Assembly: GCF_029784155.1 (NCBI RefSeq)
Contig: NC_073693.1
Coordinates: forward strand, 159,283,519-159,347,518
Length of the DNA: 64,000 bases
Direction of reading: 5' to 3'
Source of the DNA: Uranotaenia lowii
Taxonomy: Eukaryota > Arthropoda > Insecta > Diptera > Culicidae
Made by a program: the position numbers and the translations under genes. Shown one piece after another: positions 22,641 through 36,010 of the stretch (the stretch's first letter is position 1; each line of letters begins with the position of its first letter). Below the pieces are notes generated by a model. It saw only the letters and a list, made by a program, of their open reading frames with translations, was not told the DNA's origin and made no database searches.

Positions 22641-25600
22641 AGCCATGACAATTAAGGGTCCTGGAAGACCAACATGAAACTTTCTCAATTTCTCGTTCGT
22701 GCGTTCGTTCGCACTGCAAGTTTTTCGGTGTGAACCACGCAAGATCAATTATTGTGTTGTGTTAGACTCAACCCTGTCTGATTCTTACATTTCAAAATAG
22801 TTGGTCCGTGATGAGCAAAAGTTAAGTATGTCATGAAAATGCTTCTTAAAAATTTCTACCCGCTCATTTTCAAAACCTATAGTTTCCTTCTAATGTTCTT
22901 CTATCCATCTATAATTTTCAAAATCTTGAAATTTTCTCACTAATAGAACATTAAAACTCACCGTATAGCTTAGCTAGCTTAGCTGGATTGACTACTAACA
23001 TCCACCTTGAACTATGGAACCCGAAATACTTCATCATGAATACATACAATAGTAAGGTTTATTTATTAATCATTAAGTGATTCCATTATTGCTTCCACTT
23101 TACCTTTAAAAACATTTCGAACTCCTTTGTCGCAGGCGTGGCTCAGTAGAACGAATTCCACATCGCCAATGGTTGCTACTCCGTGATTGACCGAGGCCAT
23201 CAGTTTTGTTCAAAGGTCAAAAGGATGGTGCTTGGGATTAGCAGCTCATCCTCAATGCACAAAACAGATGCTCTCTCTTTGATCATTAATAACGGCGCCG
23301 GCCACGTCCTAGTAGTCAATGGATAGATTGGAGAAGGTAGAAAGGGATGAAAGATCAATTTTGTGCTTTAGGACCGAAGTCACCTCTGCATCCTAGCAAA
23401 ATAATTTTAGGTGGGAGATTTGGGAGAAAAGGATATTAGCAGGATACACTTTTGACTGGTGTAATGATGTGAAAAACAAAATCCTGTACATTGTACTACG
23501 CTCCTGTTCTTTCTTAACGACATTCGAAAGTTTGAAAATGCATCATGTTCTAAGTAATACCATTGACTTACAATAATAGAACATAAACATTCACCGTACC
23601 TATAGCCTTAAAATTAATTATCAAAACAAAAATCACGGTGATAATCTTCATTTATAATATTCCTTGTCTAAACCGGCTGTTTAGATCACGGATACATACA
23701 GGTGCTCTTATAAGGATATTTTTTTCCAAGCGAGGCGTTCTTAGTTCGCTACTAGATTTCGAAAAAAAATCACATGGCTATCTGGGACCACTGATTGCAT
23801 CATGGGAAATCTGTAGAGTATAATTCCATGAAAAAAAGGCACGCTTCACTCATGCTGATAGATAACCGAAAAGATATCTAGCGTTGTATGACATTCATGT
23901 TAGAACAAATGAAGTTCATGGACATTCGCACCAACTGGGAAGAAAACGTATAAAGTTTTAAGTCATCAAGAATCCGGAAGCAGGAAAAATAGTATTTTTT
24001 TAGAATACTTCCTACAAAATTTAATCTAAACTTTTCCCAAATGTGTTGCAACGCACACAGAGGCTAAGCTAGTATCTTCAATAAAACGTAGTTTATTTAG
24101 AAATGGGACAGTTATGAAATCATATTTCATGAAAACCATTCGTTTAATCGAAACACTTTTTGTAAAGAAAATTAAGGTAAACTTATGTTAACTTCAGTTA
24201 AAAGTAAAATCGATTAGATGAGATCGCAGGTTACAAAGTTTACAAGCAAGACTACTCTTTTTAGGCATTTGTAAACATGGAAAACCCAAGTTTTCGTCTC
24301 GGAAATTTCAGCTTTTTTATCCACAGGAGATAATTTCTACCAAATCATGATATATTGTAAATGTTGCAATAATCGAAACAATTGGCTTAAACCAAAAAAA
24401 AAAACACTTGAATATCTAATGAAAATCATTTCTTATTAAAAGGATGGTCAATGTCAGATTTCAAAACTATTTTTCACCCGTCAGCAGTGATATATACAAA
24501 ATAAATTGCTGTTTTAGGATATCCTTTCTAGAGTATCCTTCCACGTACTATTTTTAGGTCAATTTCAAGAAAGAAATGGTTCCAAAAATAAAATAGTGCT
24601 GATGTGAATAGGGATGAAAACTAAGATCGGTTGTATTTTTTTTCACCGGAAGGATACCTTCCTTTCCCGAACAAGGGCTGATTCTGAAAGCATGACAACC
24701 AATCCATCAGAAGAAATTTTCCTCTACCGGAGTTGAAAGACAAACTCGTACCCGACCCATCTTGTTTGCTAGCTAGCGCTCAATCATCACTTGTTGGAAA
24801 AATGATGGTGATGAGATGAGTCGAGATGAGATGCCAGCCAGGGTAGGGTTTCAACTTACGGGTCGGAAGAAAATGGTTCCGGGGATGTTGAAATTTGAAG
24901 CAGGTGGGTTGGGAGGGAAGACCCTCTTGTTTGACGAATCAGACGTCTTAGGCGTCTTTGCAAATTTGATGAAGTTTTTTTTTCTTGATTGCTCTGGGAA
25001 TATTAGTATGAGAATGTGTCTTTAGAAATTTATTCCAGGAATAAAAAGGCCACAGAGCTGCTGAGAAGGTATCAATATTGATTATTATCAGTTATTAGAA
25101 GGCTCTTGTCAAAGGGCAATCATACCCGAAATACGATGGATGTAGAATAAATAAGAAATTAGAAAATTTATCAGGTAGAGCATAGTCTAAACTGTTGGCA
25201 TATCAATTAATATGAAATTTGCGTCATCGTGTTTGAAATCGTATTCGGCTTCAGAAAAAGTTCGTGCTAAACCAGAACCATTATAACCGCTTACTGAATG
25301 ACACGACAGCGTTGTTAATTTATTTTAATCTGAGATGAACTTAAGAGATAAAGGACAACATTTGTTGGGTCTTTTTGAAGAAATAACTGTCTCATCAGCG
25401 CAGGGAACAAAAATAGTGACAGCTAAGATGTATTTCATCGAATCTTTAAGTAAAGTTTGGATAACAAGTAGATCTTTACGTATAGAATGGTTTTTTGGTT
25501 TTTTAAAATTTTTATGAAAATTTGATACGTCTTGGAGAATCCTTTCTTCACTAACGTACCATTCGCGAAAAACAATACCCATGTTCTTTCTAAATTTGTT

Positions 25601-25668
25601 TATCTATTCATACTAACGGTGATAATTTATTCAGATAAGAAGTACACTTTTTCAAACTGTGTAACCAT
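22641..25668. other. Mostly AT-rich DNA with one possible dispersed repeat
   Basis: No gene is recognised. Around 23125-23470 the sequence is less AT-rich and begins with a TGGCTCAGTAG stretch like a tRNA A box. Imperfect direct repeats (AATAGAACAT...TTCACCGTA and AATAGAACATT...CTCACCGTA) lie near 22945 and 23576 and could flank an old insertion. A moderately GC-rich patch at 24660-24960 has no coding character. Confidence 0.3.
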
Positions 25669-25670
25669 TA

Positions 25671-26447
25671 GAGTGCCCCAAATGACCCGACTTTTGAAAA
25701 AGTTATGCGCTGCAGGCTGAAATTGATCCCAGGCCTAGTACAAGATCTCATGCCAAATTTGGGTCAGATCGGATCACGGGAAGGGGTCGCTCAACGAGCC
25801 TGAAGTTTGTATGGAATTTTGAGACATTTTGTTCGGGAGAAACATGAAAAACCAGTTTTTCATCAATAACTTTGGTTCCCGTCGGCCGATTTCTTTTAAA
25901 AACGGGTTTTCTTAAAGCCTAAATTATGAAAAACATTTCATCCGAAGACTGCTTATCGATAAGAGTTAAGACAAAAAAGTTATTAGGCTTCCAAAATGGG
26001 CTAACTTTTTTAAGGATGGTATTAATCACTGTAAATGAGTCGGGGCGGTCGAACTTATTGACGCCTTATTAGCAGTGATGAATACCACCGTAAAAAAAGT
26101 TAGCCCATTTTGGAAGCCTAATAACATTTTTGTCTTAACTTTTATCGATATGCAGTCTTCAGATGAAATGTTTATCATAATTTAGGCTTTAAGAAAACCC
26201 GTTTTTGAAAAAAATCGGTCGACGGGAACCAAAGTTATTGATAAAAAACTAGTTTTTCATGTTTCTCCCGAACAAAATGTCTCAAAATCCCATACAAACT
26301 TCAGGCTCGTTGAGCGACCCCTTCCCGTGATCCAATCTGGCCCAAATTTGGCATGAGATCTAGTACTAGGCGCCTAGGATCAATTTTAGCCTGCAGCGCA
26401 TAACATTTCACAGGTTTTGAATTTTTCCATACAAATTTGGGGCAGTC
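25671..26447. mobile_element. TA-flanked foldback element, ~365-bp arms
   Basis: The two halves are nearly perfect inverted copies. The left starts GAGTGCCCCAAAT and the right, read inward, GACTGCCCCAAAT. Shared interior blocks include TGCGCTGCAGGCT, AACGAGCCTGAAGTTTGTAT and GCTTCCAAAATGGGCTAAC. The ~41-base spacer centres near 26055. TA lies at 25669-25670 and 26448-26449, as for mariner/Tc1-mobilised elements. The arms differ by scattered substitutions only. No coding frame is present, so it is non-autonomous. Confidence 0.85.
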
Positions 26448-26449
26448 TA

Positions 26450-27035
26450 GTAACAATTCCTTAAAAAATGCTCGAGATATCAGAGAACTGACCTTAAATA
26501 TGATCTTTGCTCAAAATTTGCAATATTAAAAGGAAATTTTTAAAATCATTTTATTTTTCCGTCTACATAATAATGTGTAGATCATTGATATTTTATTGAG
26601 CTTTGATTAACCATAAATTATAGAAAACAATGATACGAAAAAAACACTCAGTGATAAGCCAAATTCAAGTCCTTATAATTATCATACATATTGACATGTT
26701 AATAAATTTGATACAAGAATAAAAAGAACAGTTATAAAAGATTTTTTTTGTAATCAGCATTGCAACTCAGCTTCAAAAACTTCAGAACATTTTTAAGTAA
26801 TTTGTAGTCTATCTTTCGACACATGCAACGTATCTTTCCTAAACAGCTTTGCCTTACGAGGGAAAGGGAATGTTTTCAAGCTCGCTTTTTGCAAGAAAAG
26901 TGATCAACCCGAACAGTAATTCAATCATTTTGAACCTGCTAGGCCATTTTGAGGTGAGCGAAATCGAGAAGCTCAAAAATTTGTATTTGATATTGTGTTT
27001 TGCGGTTGTTCCGGAACTTCCGCAGAATCTCTAAG
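26450..27035. other. AT-rich intergenic DNA
   Basis: No feature recognised. Confidence 0.4.
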
Positions 27036-27330
27036 GCTGCCGACCGTGACCTAAAGGATAGCTTTCAAGTCTTCTAAGCCAGAGTCATGAAATCAAATCT
27101 CGGTGACGGTAGATATAGTACTCTTTCTATCGGCTGGTGGTTTAAGCATTTGTAAGATGCTAGCCATCATGTCCTTGAAATATGAACGCCATAGTGTTAA
27201 GTTTGATTTAAATCTCTTCAACGAGAAATGAAGTTTCTCTAAGATATGTGTGTATTCGTTTATCTCTGAAAACTGGCCATTCCAGACAATATTTCTGTGG
27301 AGAAAATATGTTCGAGACAACTGGCCACTT
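27036..27330 (+). repeat. Candidate tRNA-derived SINE (degenerate)
   Basis: The head contains GTGACCTAAAGGATAGC, like a polymerase III A box. It is followed ~45 bases later by GAAATCAAATCTCGG, a decayed B box. Weak pairing between GCTGCCG and CGGTAG brackets a tRNA-sized head (27036-27112). The body and 3' end are not delimited and no target duplication was found. Confidence 0.35.
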
Positions 27331-27491
27331 AAAAGTGGATTGAAATAAACGGAAATGTCTAGAACCTATTTTTAACATGTTCAAAAATCATCCTTATTTC
27401 GAGAAAAACGTTTTATTAAAATCGTTCAAAAAAAAACCGCGTAAAAAGAGGTCGTTTCAACAAAGAATCCAATGACTTAAAACACATCTTC

Positions 27492-27689
27492 AGGGGTAGG
27501 GCTTGTGATATAGCTCAGTTGGCAAGTCTGTTGTCTCCTGAGCAGATGTCCGCGAGTTCAAGCCCAAGAGTAAACATCGAACACAGTTGTACCGGATAAG
27601 TTTTTCAATAACGATCCGCCAACTGTAACGTTGATAAAGTCGCGAATGCCATAAAGATGGTAAAACGACTATAATCGAAACAAAAAAAA
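27492..27689 (+). mobile_element. tRNA-derived SINE with target duplication
   Basis: A box TAGCTCAGTTGG (27511-27522) and B box-like GAGTTCAAGCCC are spaced as in a tRNA. An ~115-base unrelated body follows and ends in an A run. ACATCTTC flanks the unit at 27484-27491 and 27690-27697. It is not a functional tRNA gene, because the acceptor stem does not close. Its transposition would depend on LINE machinery; the partner is unknown. Confidence 0.75.
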
Positions 27690-27697
27690 ACATCTTC

Positions 27698-27999
27698 GGG
27701 AAAAATCTCCTAGAAGTGCTCTCAGTATTCCTCAAAACTTTTGTTATTTCAAGTAAATTGTAATCGTTTACATTTAGATTTCTTTGAAAGGTGGCAAATA
27801 TTCAAAATTTTCTGCCGAATACTTAAATTGGGTGAGCCGAATATTCAGCCCAATGAAAATTTATTGATATTCGGCCGTTCAAACATGGGGCAGCCATGTC
27901 AGCGATAAGTCGAATTGAATAAGCGCTCCGTTTCCAAACATCGAAAGTTTGATTAAACTCTTCAAATGTGGCAATATTTCCATCGTTTTTGCTAAATTA
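27698..27999. other. Spacer before a LINE
   Basis: No feature recognised. The 5' start of the following LINE could lie in the last ~100 bases. Confidence 0.35.
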
Positions 28000-28122
28000 A
28001 AACCCCCGTGAGTCGATATCCGTTGCCGTTCTTGTCCGTAACATCGAAGAAGTATAGTTACCGAGTGTTAACCGTCCTCATCTTCATCGAGCCAGAAGTT
28101 CCATTGTTTATCACCGATCAAT

Positions 28123-28749
28123 ATGTCTGACGATGACCGCGGAAAAACTCGAAGTGCAATGAAGGAGGCCAAAAAAATCGTAACTGTATCCACCCCCGGA
28201 TTAACTCTGGAAGCAGCCGTGCGTATGCTAACCCGCAGCTTTGATGAGATGGATGATAAAATCGAGTCGCTGAAAACGGACCTATATGCGAAACTGGACA
28301 CTATTCGGGAAGATCTACAACAGCAACTAAATGAGGTTAAGAATGACATCACAAATCTCCGATCCGAATACCAATCGGACAATGGAACTCTACGTGCCGC
28401 CATCGTTGACGTCAATGCTCTGGTAGATTCCGCATCTGAGTCGTTAATCGCTTCGAGGCCAGATCAGAGCTTATCGTGTCTGAAATTCCATATTTTACAA
28501 ACGAGGATTTGGGTGTGTACCTACATCAACAACATTGCTGCTGCTGTTGGTTTCGACGCAGCCAAAACATCGCATATACACTGGAAACGGCTCCGCTCCG
28601 AGAAAATATCTGATGGTACCAAGTGTCTCACACTTCTCCAGTTCTCGATGATCAGCCTCCAGGATGAGTTCTACAGCAAGTACCTAGCGAAACGTAATCT
28701 GAACCTGGAACACATAGGAATAAACTCTAAGCGCCGCACACAGGGGTAA
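28123..28749 (+). pseudogene. CR1/L2-like ORF1, 5' part, interrupted
   Basis: The frame opens with ATG at 28123 (MSDDDRGKTRSAMKE). It has a heptad-like coiled coil at about residues 35-105 (DEMDDKIESLKTDLYAKLD and following), as in trimeric ORF1 proteins of LINEs. A more globular part with LQDEFYSKYLAKRNLNLEHIG follows. Coding sense ends at about residue 204 (NSKRR), where the 28736-32358 element begins. Downstream of that element, at 32362-32549, the frame resumes with RLFINENLTPNARILKRAAL and ends SLDQLSTLES. That is the expected C-terminal RNA-binding segment. The protein binds element RNA in an intact relative. Confidence 0.7.
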
Positions 28750-31700
28750 ATGCACCTAATAAGCGATCAAAATTATTTGCGGACGAACGGTAAACGGTAG
28801 ACATTTGATGTCTTCGCAACATTTTTATGTTTTTAGATGATCTATCAAATTCTTGAAAGAAAAAAGTGATTTTTCCACCTGGAAGGGAGATAAAAAAATT
28901 ATTTCGTGAAACAATTAGTTTAGAGACTTGATGTCTTCACAAAAGTTGTAGATCTTATTATTTTAAGCAACTTTGATGAAGACACCATCAAGATCGCATG
29001 AAAAACATAAAAGTTAGGGTAAAACTGTACAAAACGCACCAGCGCACAGAGGAGTATATAGAATCAAAAGTTGGCCAAAAGTGTTTTTTGATGTTCATAC
29101 TCAGCAATACGTTTGAATATCTTGGAATAAGACTAAAAAAATATTACTAGAGTTAAAAAAAAGTATTTTTTAGCTAATTCAATCACCTAGCAGTGATTTT
29201 TGAGCTTTCTGATGTTAAAAAAGGTCGATATCAGTATCGAATCCACTTGATACCTACTTCAAATATTATCTTCCGATTGAATTATACAAATATCATTTAA
29301 TTATTTTAATGAAAATCCACTTATTTTCTTACCACTTGATGTTACTAATTACTATTCAGATTTGCATTAACACATTTTTGTAGTTTTTCATTGTAATGGG
29401 CTTCAAAAAGATTCACAAATCAACCGCTTTGCCAGGTGTCTTAGAAACTTTTTTGATTATTTTTGAGGCATAAGTTTATCCTGCTGCCCTAGTTTTATTT
29501 GTGCTGCATAGCCTTAAACATCCATAGGCATGATTTTATGGAGCTCCTGTGATTTTTTGCTTATTTTTTCGTCTATTTGGAGCAGTTCGTGAAATTTCAA
29601 TGAGCCTTTTCTCTAAAAATATGTATAAGATTTGCTCCTGTAGAGCGATCTCGATATTCTATTCTGCATGATTGTTCTAAACATCTCAGCTCTGAAAAAT
29701 GAACGTTCATTTTGCAAAAAAAAAATTCAAATTAATTTGAAGAAATTCTCGATTTTAAACCCGAAACTGAAAATCCAAGAGTTTTCTTTATTAACATTTA
29801 AAAAATAATAGTGTATTACTTCCAAAAATTCAAAAACAACACTTTGACTTTTATACATGTTCCACGAGATTAACATAAATGAAAATGTATAATTTGGTAT
29901 ATGAATTATTTGCAATAAGCACTAATAAACAATTTTTAACTATAATTTGAAAAACTATTTTTTCTTTTGAGCAACTGATCAAAATAAACATGGCGCATAG
30001 AAAGGATTTTTCAAAAAAGAAGACAAATTTTTCAACTTCAACATTAAAAATATCACGAGTGCGGAAGTATGCGGAAGTTTTTTCTTCTGTTGATGGTTCA
30101 TGAAGTTATGAATTTTCACATGATGTAACATTTGTTGCTGGGACTTGCTGGGAACATAAACAAAAACAGTTATTTAACGAAAACAAGCTATGAAAACTAC
30201 AAACAAAATAAAGAGTTTTTGAAAGCTCCATACACAGTACTCGAAATAATTTTTTGCAACCACATATCCTCGAATATAACATTCTAACATTCATTCAAAT
30301 TCTCCTTTTCAAAATTTGTTGTTAAGTCACTTCTAAAATTAGTAATAACATGTTGAACTGTGACGCGATTTTTATACGGTTTGTTGAAAAATTCCATTTG
30401 ATTAAAATATTGAAGCTCCGACAGCCGCTATTGCTCATAAAAAAACTAAATTATGAAAAAATGACTGGTACATGGTGTAAAATGTATTCAAGAAGCAAAT
30501 AAACATAAAAATCATGATAATAATTCAATTTTGAATTTTGACTTTTGGCCAGGTTTTTGGGTGAAATACTCCTGTGTGCAGCGGGGTAAGATGGCCGATG
30601 TCATTATTTCTCAAATATACACTAACCAACGGCTTCAAATGATGTTTTTCTTCATTTATATTGTAGCAAACAAGCTTTTTCATCATTCAAAAGATGAAAA
30701 GTTCACAAAAACTACTTCAGTTCTTAGAAACAGGAGAATTAATGAAATCAGCGTGAAACTTGTTATTTTTCATAAGTAACATATAAGGTTTTATGGTAAA
30801 ACAGCCTGCGCAATCTTATAAAACTACAGCTTATCGTTTATCCACGCATGTGCTCTTTCAGGAGACTATAAAATTTTTGTTGTATTTTATTAACTTCCTA
30901 CAAAATTTTATCAAAAACGGTTCAGATGATAATTGGGGCAGAATGCCCACAAGACCACGTGTTTTACGCTCAAATTTTGAATGCTGTTAACTTTTGAGAA
31001 AACCCAAATATCAAAACAAAATGCCATTCTTTTTATTTGCTGACTCCCAAATTACGATAACAATGCATAATTATAACAAATTTCGTCCTTGTTCGAGTTA
31101 AAACGGTGCACCAATATTCGACTCGAAAAAAATTATCGGCCGCCATGTTTGCTACGATATCACCATATCAGTCAAAAAAATTGAATTTCGTTGCCTACTT
31201 GAAGGCGTTTTATATATAAGGATATTAAAAAGTGTATTTTGAAAAGCGAGATTTTCGTAGAGTTTAGCAACACTAAATGATTTTTAGCCAAAGGATGGTT
31301 AGTTTACAAAAATACGATGAACATGTAATCAAACATTTGATGTTTCAATAATTACATTCCGTATAATCGTTGTTCCATTTCTTACCACCCTTCATGTTTG
31401 GTGCGTTCTGTCCACTAGCTTTGGCGTTTTACCCCGCGGTGTGTTTTCTGGCTGTTTTAGTTTTTTACAAAAATATAGTCAAAATCGTGTTTTTATCATA
31501 TTTTTTCTTTTCGATAATACGTAAATCTGATCCCTGAATCGTCGTCAACTTTCAATTTGGTTCTTAAATGATTGGTATCGCTGTAAATAGCAATTATGCT
31601 TAGCTGGTGCGTCTTGTACAGTTTTCCCCTACGTGCGTTTTAAAAATAACGAGCATTTTAACAAGTAACTTTGAGTTTTTATTTAATATCTTTTTAAGTA

Positions 31701-32358
31701 TACGATTTACAAACTTGGTATATTTGAAAAAGTTGTTAAAATTGTTGAAACACACAATTTTGTGGAACATTTCAACTAGATATTTCAACTAAGAATGGAG
31801 ATATTCTACAAAATATCCAAAATAATGCCTTTTTTCAGTAAGTTATAACTTAAGAGTTCGGACGAGTTCGGATCATTTTTTGAATGGATTTTGTAAGTCA
31901 AGTTATTGGCTTTCCATTGATATATAAATTTAACATTAGTTTTGAATAGATTTTCTGCAAACTAGCAATCAAAAATAAGATTTTTCCTCTAAAAACAGGA
32001 AAAATTGAGGTTTTTTTTTCTTCGAATTTTAAGTGTTTCTAGAGGAAAAAGCGCATTATGGATTGCTAGTTTGCAGAAAATCTATCCAAAACTAATGTTA
32101 AACTTATATTTCAATGGAAAGCCAATAACTTGACCTACAAAATCTACTCAAAAAAATATCCGAACTCGTCCGAACTCTTAAGTTATAACTTACTGAAAAA
32201 AGGCATTATTTTGGATATTTTGTAGTATATCTCCTCCTTGTGAAGACATCAAGTCTCTAAACTAATTGTTTCAAGAAATAATTTTTTTATCTCCCTTCCA
32301 GGTGGAAAAATCACTTTTTTCTTTTCTACCGTTATTAGGTGCATTTACCCCTGTGTGC
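28736..32358. mobile_element. 3.6-kb terminal-inverted-repeat element inside LINE ORF1
   Basis: The left end reads GCACACAGGGGTAAATGCAC and the right end is its inverse (...GTGCATTTACCCCTGTGTGC). After an ~80-bp left-only segment, the repeat continues with AAAAAAGTGATTTTTCCACC and TTTAGAGACTTGATGTCTTC (left to ~28950, right from ~32238). No transposase frame of useful length lies inside. The target duplication is unclear: GC on both sides is possible. The 8-bp duplication of hAT elements is absent, so the superfamily is not assigned. A separate palindrome occupies 31796-32235. A weak GCGGGGTAA inverted pair (30583 and 31428) hints at further nesting. Confidence 0.75.
31796..32235. repeat. Foldback inside the 3.6-kb element
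   Basis: The arms 31796-31996 and ~32040-32235 are inverted copies, with shared blocks GAGTTCGGACGAGTTCGGAT and AGTAAGTTATAACTTAAGAG. The spacer of ~45 bases centres near 32016. It lies next to the right terminal repeat. Confidence 0.8.
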
Positions 32359-32618
32359 ACCGTTTGTTTATCAACGAAAACCTCACTCCCAATGCTCGTA
32401 TCCTGAAACGCGCTGCACTGAAAATGCGGAGGGAAAATCGGCTGGCCAGTGTTACTACCAGGAAGGGAATCGTATACGTGAAGAAGGCACTACATGGACC
32501 AAATACTGCTATCCTGTCGCTTGATCAGCTGTCCACACTTGAATCATAATCTAAGTATACTTTTGTGTTTGCTTAATTTTTTTTTTTTATAATCTTATGC
32601 CTAGTTAAATTTTATAAA

Positions 32619-33860
32619 ATGTCCTTCCTAACAATATACATTGCTTTTCGTACTATCATGCCATCTAACCGTGCTTCAGATCCACTACCACTCCACGTAA
32701 TACCAAGAACTGTGCTTGATGTAGTTCTCAAACAACATAAACTGATTTTATGCCATGTTAACATACAAATTATATGTGCGCGTCACTTCACTAAGTTTGA
32801 GGAATTCAAAAATATTTTGTTTGGATCTAAAGTTAACATTGCCTGCTTATCAGAAACCTGTTTGAATAACAGTATACCAAGTCGATCAATAGCTATCCCC
32901 GGCTTTAAATTAGTAAGAAACGACCGTATGCAAAGAAGAGGAGGAGGTGTTTGTCTATATATTTCAGATTGACTGCCCTTCAAAAAAGTCTTCGCAACCG
33001 AAGGCTATAACGGATCGGTGGGATGTATAGCTGTCGATTTACTCGTCGGAGATCAGAATGTACTAGTTGTTAGCCTCTACAATCCACCACGAACTAATTT
33101 TTCTGAGTTCATCGAAGCTGAACTCCAACACCTGTTTTCATCCTACCAACATGGCGTGCTCCTGGGAGACTTCAACATTAACTGGCTGGCTGCACATGGT
33201 GAGCGTGAACAATTGATAGACACTTTTCGTTCCTATGCGATGTTTGAGATCGGGTCTGAACCAACACACTTTTACGAATCTGGATGCTCGTTAATCGATT
33301 GGCTCGTCACAAATCGACCTGAACTCGTACTCTGTTACGATCAGGTTTCTGTCCCTGGATTCTCAAAACATGACCTGATCTGTTGCTCTTTGGATGTAGA
33401 CACTTAATCGCAGAACAGAATGAGGCAATTCCGCGATTACAAAAATTTTGATGCTGCTTTGCTTCGGGATAAAATCCAGCATATTCCGTGGAATGATTTT
33501 CATCAACTGCACGATGTAAATTTGCTACGATTTTTTTTTTCTTTCCACATCAATGCTATTCATGATTCGTGTATACCGCTACGTACAGCTAAACGTGTTG
33601 AGCCCATCAATCCATGGTTCAACGACCAAATAAGAAAGGAAATACTTGATCGAAATTTCGCCTACGAAGACTGGAAGCATGCAAATGTAAACCAAAAGGA
33701 TGAAAAATGGCTGAACTACAAAATAATTCGTAATAATCACCGCATCAATGACCTGAAAAAAGCTTAATGCGATAGAAATAGGGAAAGCTAAGCACAATGA
33801 AAGCTGTTCTTTTGATCCTCAAGATGTGAACAATTTTTTTGTGTCTCATCTCAACACAGT
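32619..33860 (+). pseudogene. CR1/L2-like ORF2, endonuclease part
   Basis: The frame runs from 32619 with an in-frame stop at 32970 (after GGGVCLYISD) and further stops from 33405. It encodes an AP-type endonuclease. The motifs are a decayed HVNIQII opening, ACLSETCLNN for the catalytic glutamate, LLGDFNINW, SLIDWLVTN and GFSKHDLICC, which stands where SDH is expected. The linker to the reverse transcriptase follows (INPWFNDQIRKEI). A TA-flanked element is inserted at 33861-34718, after which the reading continues as reverse transcriptase. In an active relative this domain nicks the chromosomal target. Confidence 0.7.
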
Positions 33861-33862
33861 TA

Positions 33863-34716
33863 CTACACGGAAAATAAAAAAAAGGTAAAATTTACCTTTT
33901 TGCGAGGTGAATTTTTTCCACCCCTCTTTTGAGGTAAATTTTACCTTTTTTTCATTCACCTAGCAAAAAGGTAGATTTTACCATTTTCTCATTCACCTAG
34001 CAAAATAGTAAATAATACCGTTTTCCCATTCACTGATTTAAAAGGTAAATGCTTGTTTGTTTGATTGGTTTCTTCAATAATAATTAATTTAAAAAAAACA
34101 CAATTCATGAAAAAATTGGTATTTATTTGAAATAAATAGGGAGGTACCTAATATTTATTTTTGAAATATATCACCTTGTTCTTTAAAAATTGTTGAGGCA
34201 AGTCCTTTGTTCGCCAATTATGAAGAGAACCAGCACAACTAAATGAAATCCAAGAAAACACTTACCATTTTGTTCCGATTTTCACATATTGTGCACGAAG
34301 CAGAACTTGTTCCTCAACGGCAAAACAGCTTAACCTCAATAAACGGATTCGTCAAATAGTTACTTTTTTTTGAGACGATTTGTACCGTTTTGTTGAGCTC
34401 AATCCAGGTCAACTTTACCTCGCTACGAGGTAAGTTTTACCTTATTTGGATTTACCCTTCTTTCTAGGTGAATTATACTTTTTGATTCAGCTCAATTCAG
34501 GTGAACTTCACCTCGCTACGAGGTGAAATTTACCTTTTTTGGATTCACATTTTTTCTCGGTGAATTGTACCTTTTTTCATTCTTCGTTTCAGGTATATTT
34601 TACCTCGCTGTGAGGTGAGTTTCACCTCGAATAGGTAGAAGTTACCTTTTTGGCTTTTGCGAGCATTCACCTTTGCTGTCTCGGTAAATTTTACCTTTTT
34701 ATTATTTTCCGTGTAG
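33863..34716. mobile_element. 854-bp TA-flanked element with hairpin-rich repeats
   Basis: The termini CTACACGGAAAATAA are exact inverted copies. TA lies outside at 33861-33862 and 34717-34718. Inside are many short palindromes of the AGGTAAAATTTACCT type. The right half has ~95-bp subrepeats, each with ACCTCGCTACGAGGT (near 34418, 34510 and, variant, 34600). No coding frame is present. It interrupts LINE ORF2 exactly where the reading breaks. Probably mobilised by a mariner/Tc1-type transposase. Confidence 0.85.
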
Positions 34717-34718
34717 TA

Positions 34719-36010
34719 CGCCTGATAGACTTGAGCAACGTGCAATTCCCAGCTTTGAATTTAGGCAAGTTCATGATTTTGAAGTGGTCAATGCAATATA
34801 TGATGTCAAATCGCACGCAATAGGTATGGATGGTGTCTCCATACGCTTTATTAAAATCATCGCTCCTCTCATTTAAGAGCACATAATGAATTGTGCCATT
34901 AATTAATCAAAATTCCCTACAAGCTGGAAGAATGCAAAAGTTATACCCTTGAAGAAGAATAGCCGCTTAAATACTATAGAAAATCTTCGTCCAATTAGTA
35001 TATTGTGTGGATTATCAAAGGTATTGGAAAAATTGGTAAAAACTCAAGTTTCTACACACCTTGAGCAATGCCATCTTTTATCTGTCAATCAAGCTAATTT
35101 CCGACGTGGTCAAGGAGTAAAAACTGCACTTCTAAGAGTGGTGATCAAATTTCTAAACCGGCTTTTATCTCATCGGAAGTACCCCAAGGTTCTGTTCTGG
35201 GACCTCTGCTATTTTCGATGTACAATAATGATCTCCCTGATGTTCTGCAGTATTCCCAAGTGCAAATGTTCGCCGACGATATTCAGCTTATTTTCGTCGC
35301 TCCTAGGAAATCCTTGGAAGAGCTCCTGACCTTCGTGAATAATGATTTGGACAAAGTGAGTACTTGGGCGGCACAAAACTATCTTCGAATCAATCACACC
35401 AAAACAAAAGTCCTGATTTTTGGAAGGAACAAATTTACAACTGGATTGCCAGACATCTACAATGGAAATCAGGTTGTTTTTCCAGTAAACTCAGCAAACA
35501 ACCTTGGAGTCGTGTTTCAAAACAATCTTAAGTGGGATAAACTGATTTCTTCACAAATCGGAAAAATCTATGCTTGCCTTCGTACTTTGAATGGAATAGC
35601 CAAAGATTTGCCACGGAATACCAAATTGAAATTGTTTAAAACGCTGATTTTGCCTCACTTCATTTTTGGTGATGTTTTCCAACTAGGCATGCGCAACGAA
35701 GAAAAATCTAAACTTGAAGTCACACTAAATAGCTGTGTTCGTTTCGTGTATGACCTAAATCGCTTTACATCGGTACGTCATCTACAAAAACAGCTATTGG
35801 GCTGCCCTTTTAGGAATTTCTACGGAATGCGTTGTCATAGACTTATTCGACGGCGTGAACCGCAATATCTGCATGCGCATCTATCTCGATTACAAGGACA
35901 GCGGACACGAAACCTAACAGTACCGGTGCATGGAACAGTGGCGTACGGCGCAGTACTTTGTGCGTTAAAGGTGTGGTGTTGTGGAACAATCTGCCAAATT
36001 CTTTGAAGCA
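34719..36010 (+). pseudogene. CR1/L2-like ORF2, reverse transcriptase part
   Basis: The reverse transcriptase resumes after the inserted element with AIGMDGVSIRFIK, then (after a stop) VIPLKKNSRL and NLRPISIL. Motif NQANFRRGQG follows. The block that should carry the first catalytic aspartate is missing, deleted near 35130-35160. SSEVPQGSVLGPLLFSMYNN and FADDIQLIF (the catalytic ADD, ~35270) are present in the next frame. The C-terminal region is open to 36006, and a further stretch ends LPNSLKHETSEAMFK in another frame. Loss of one catalytic block and several frameshifts make it inactive. Confidence 0.7.
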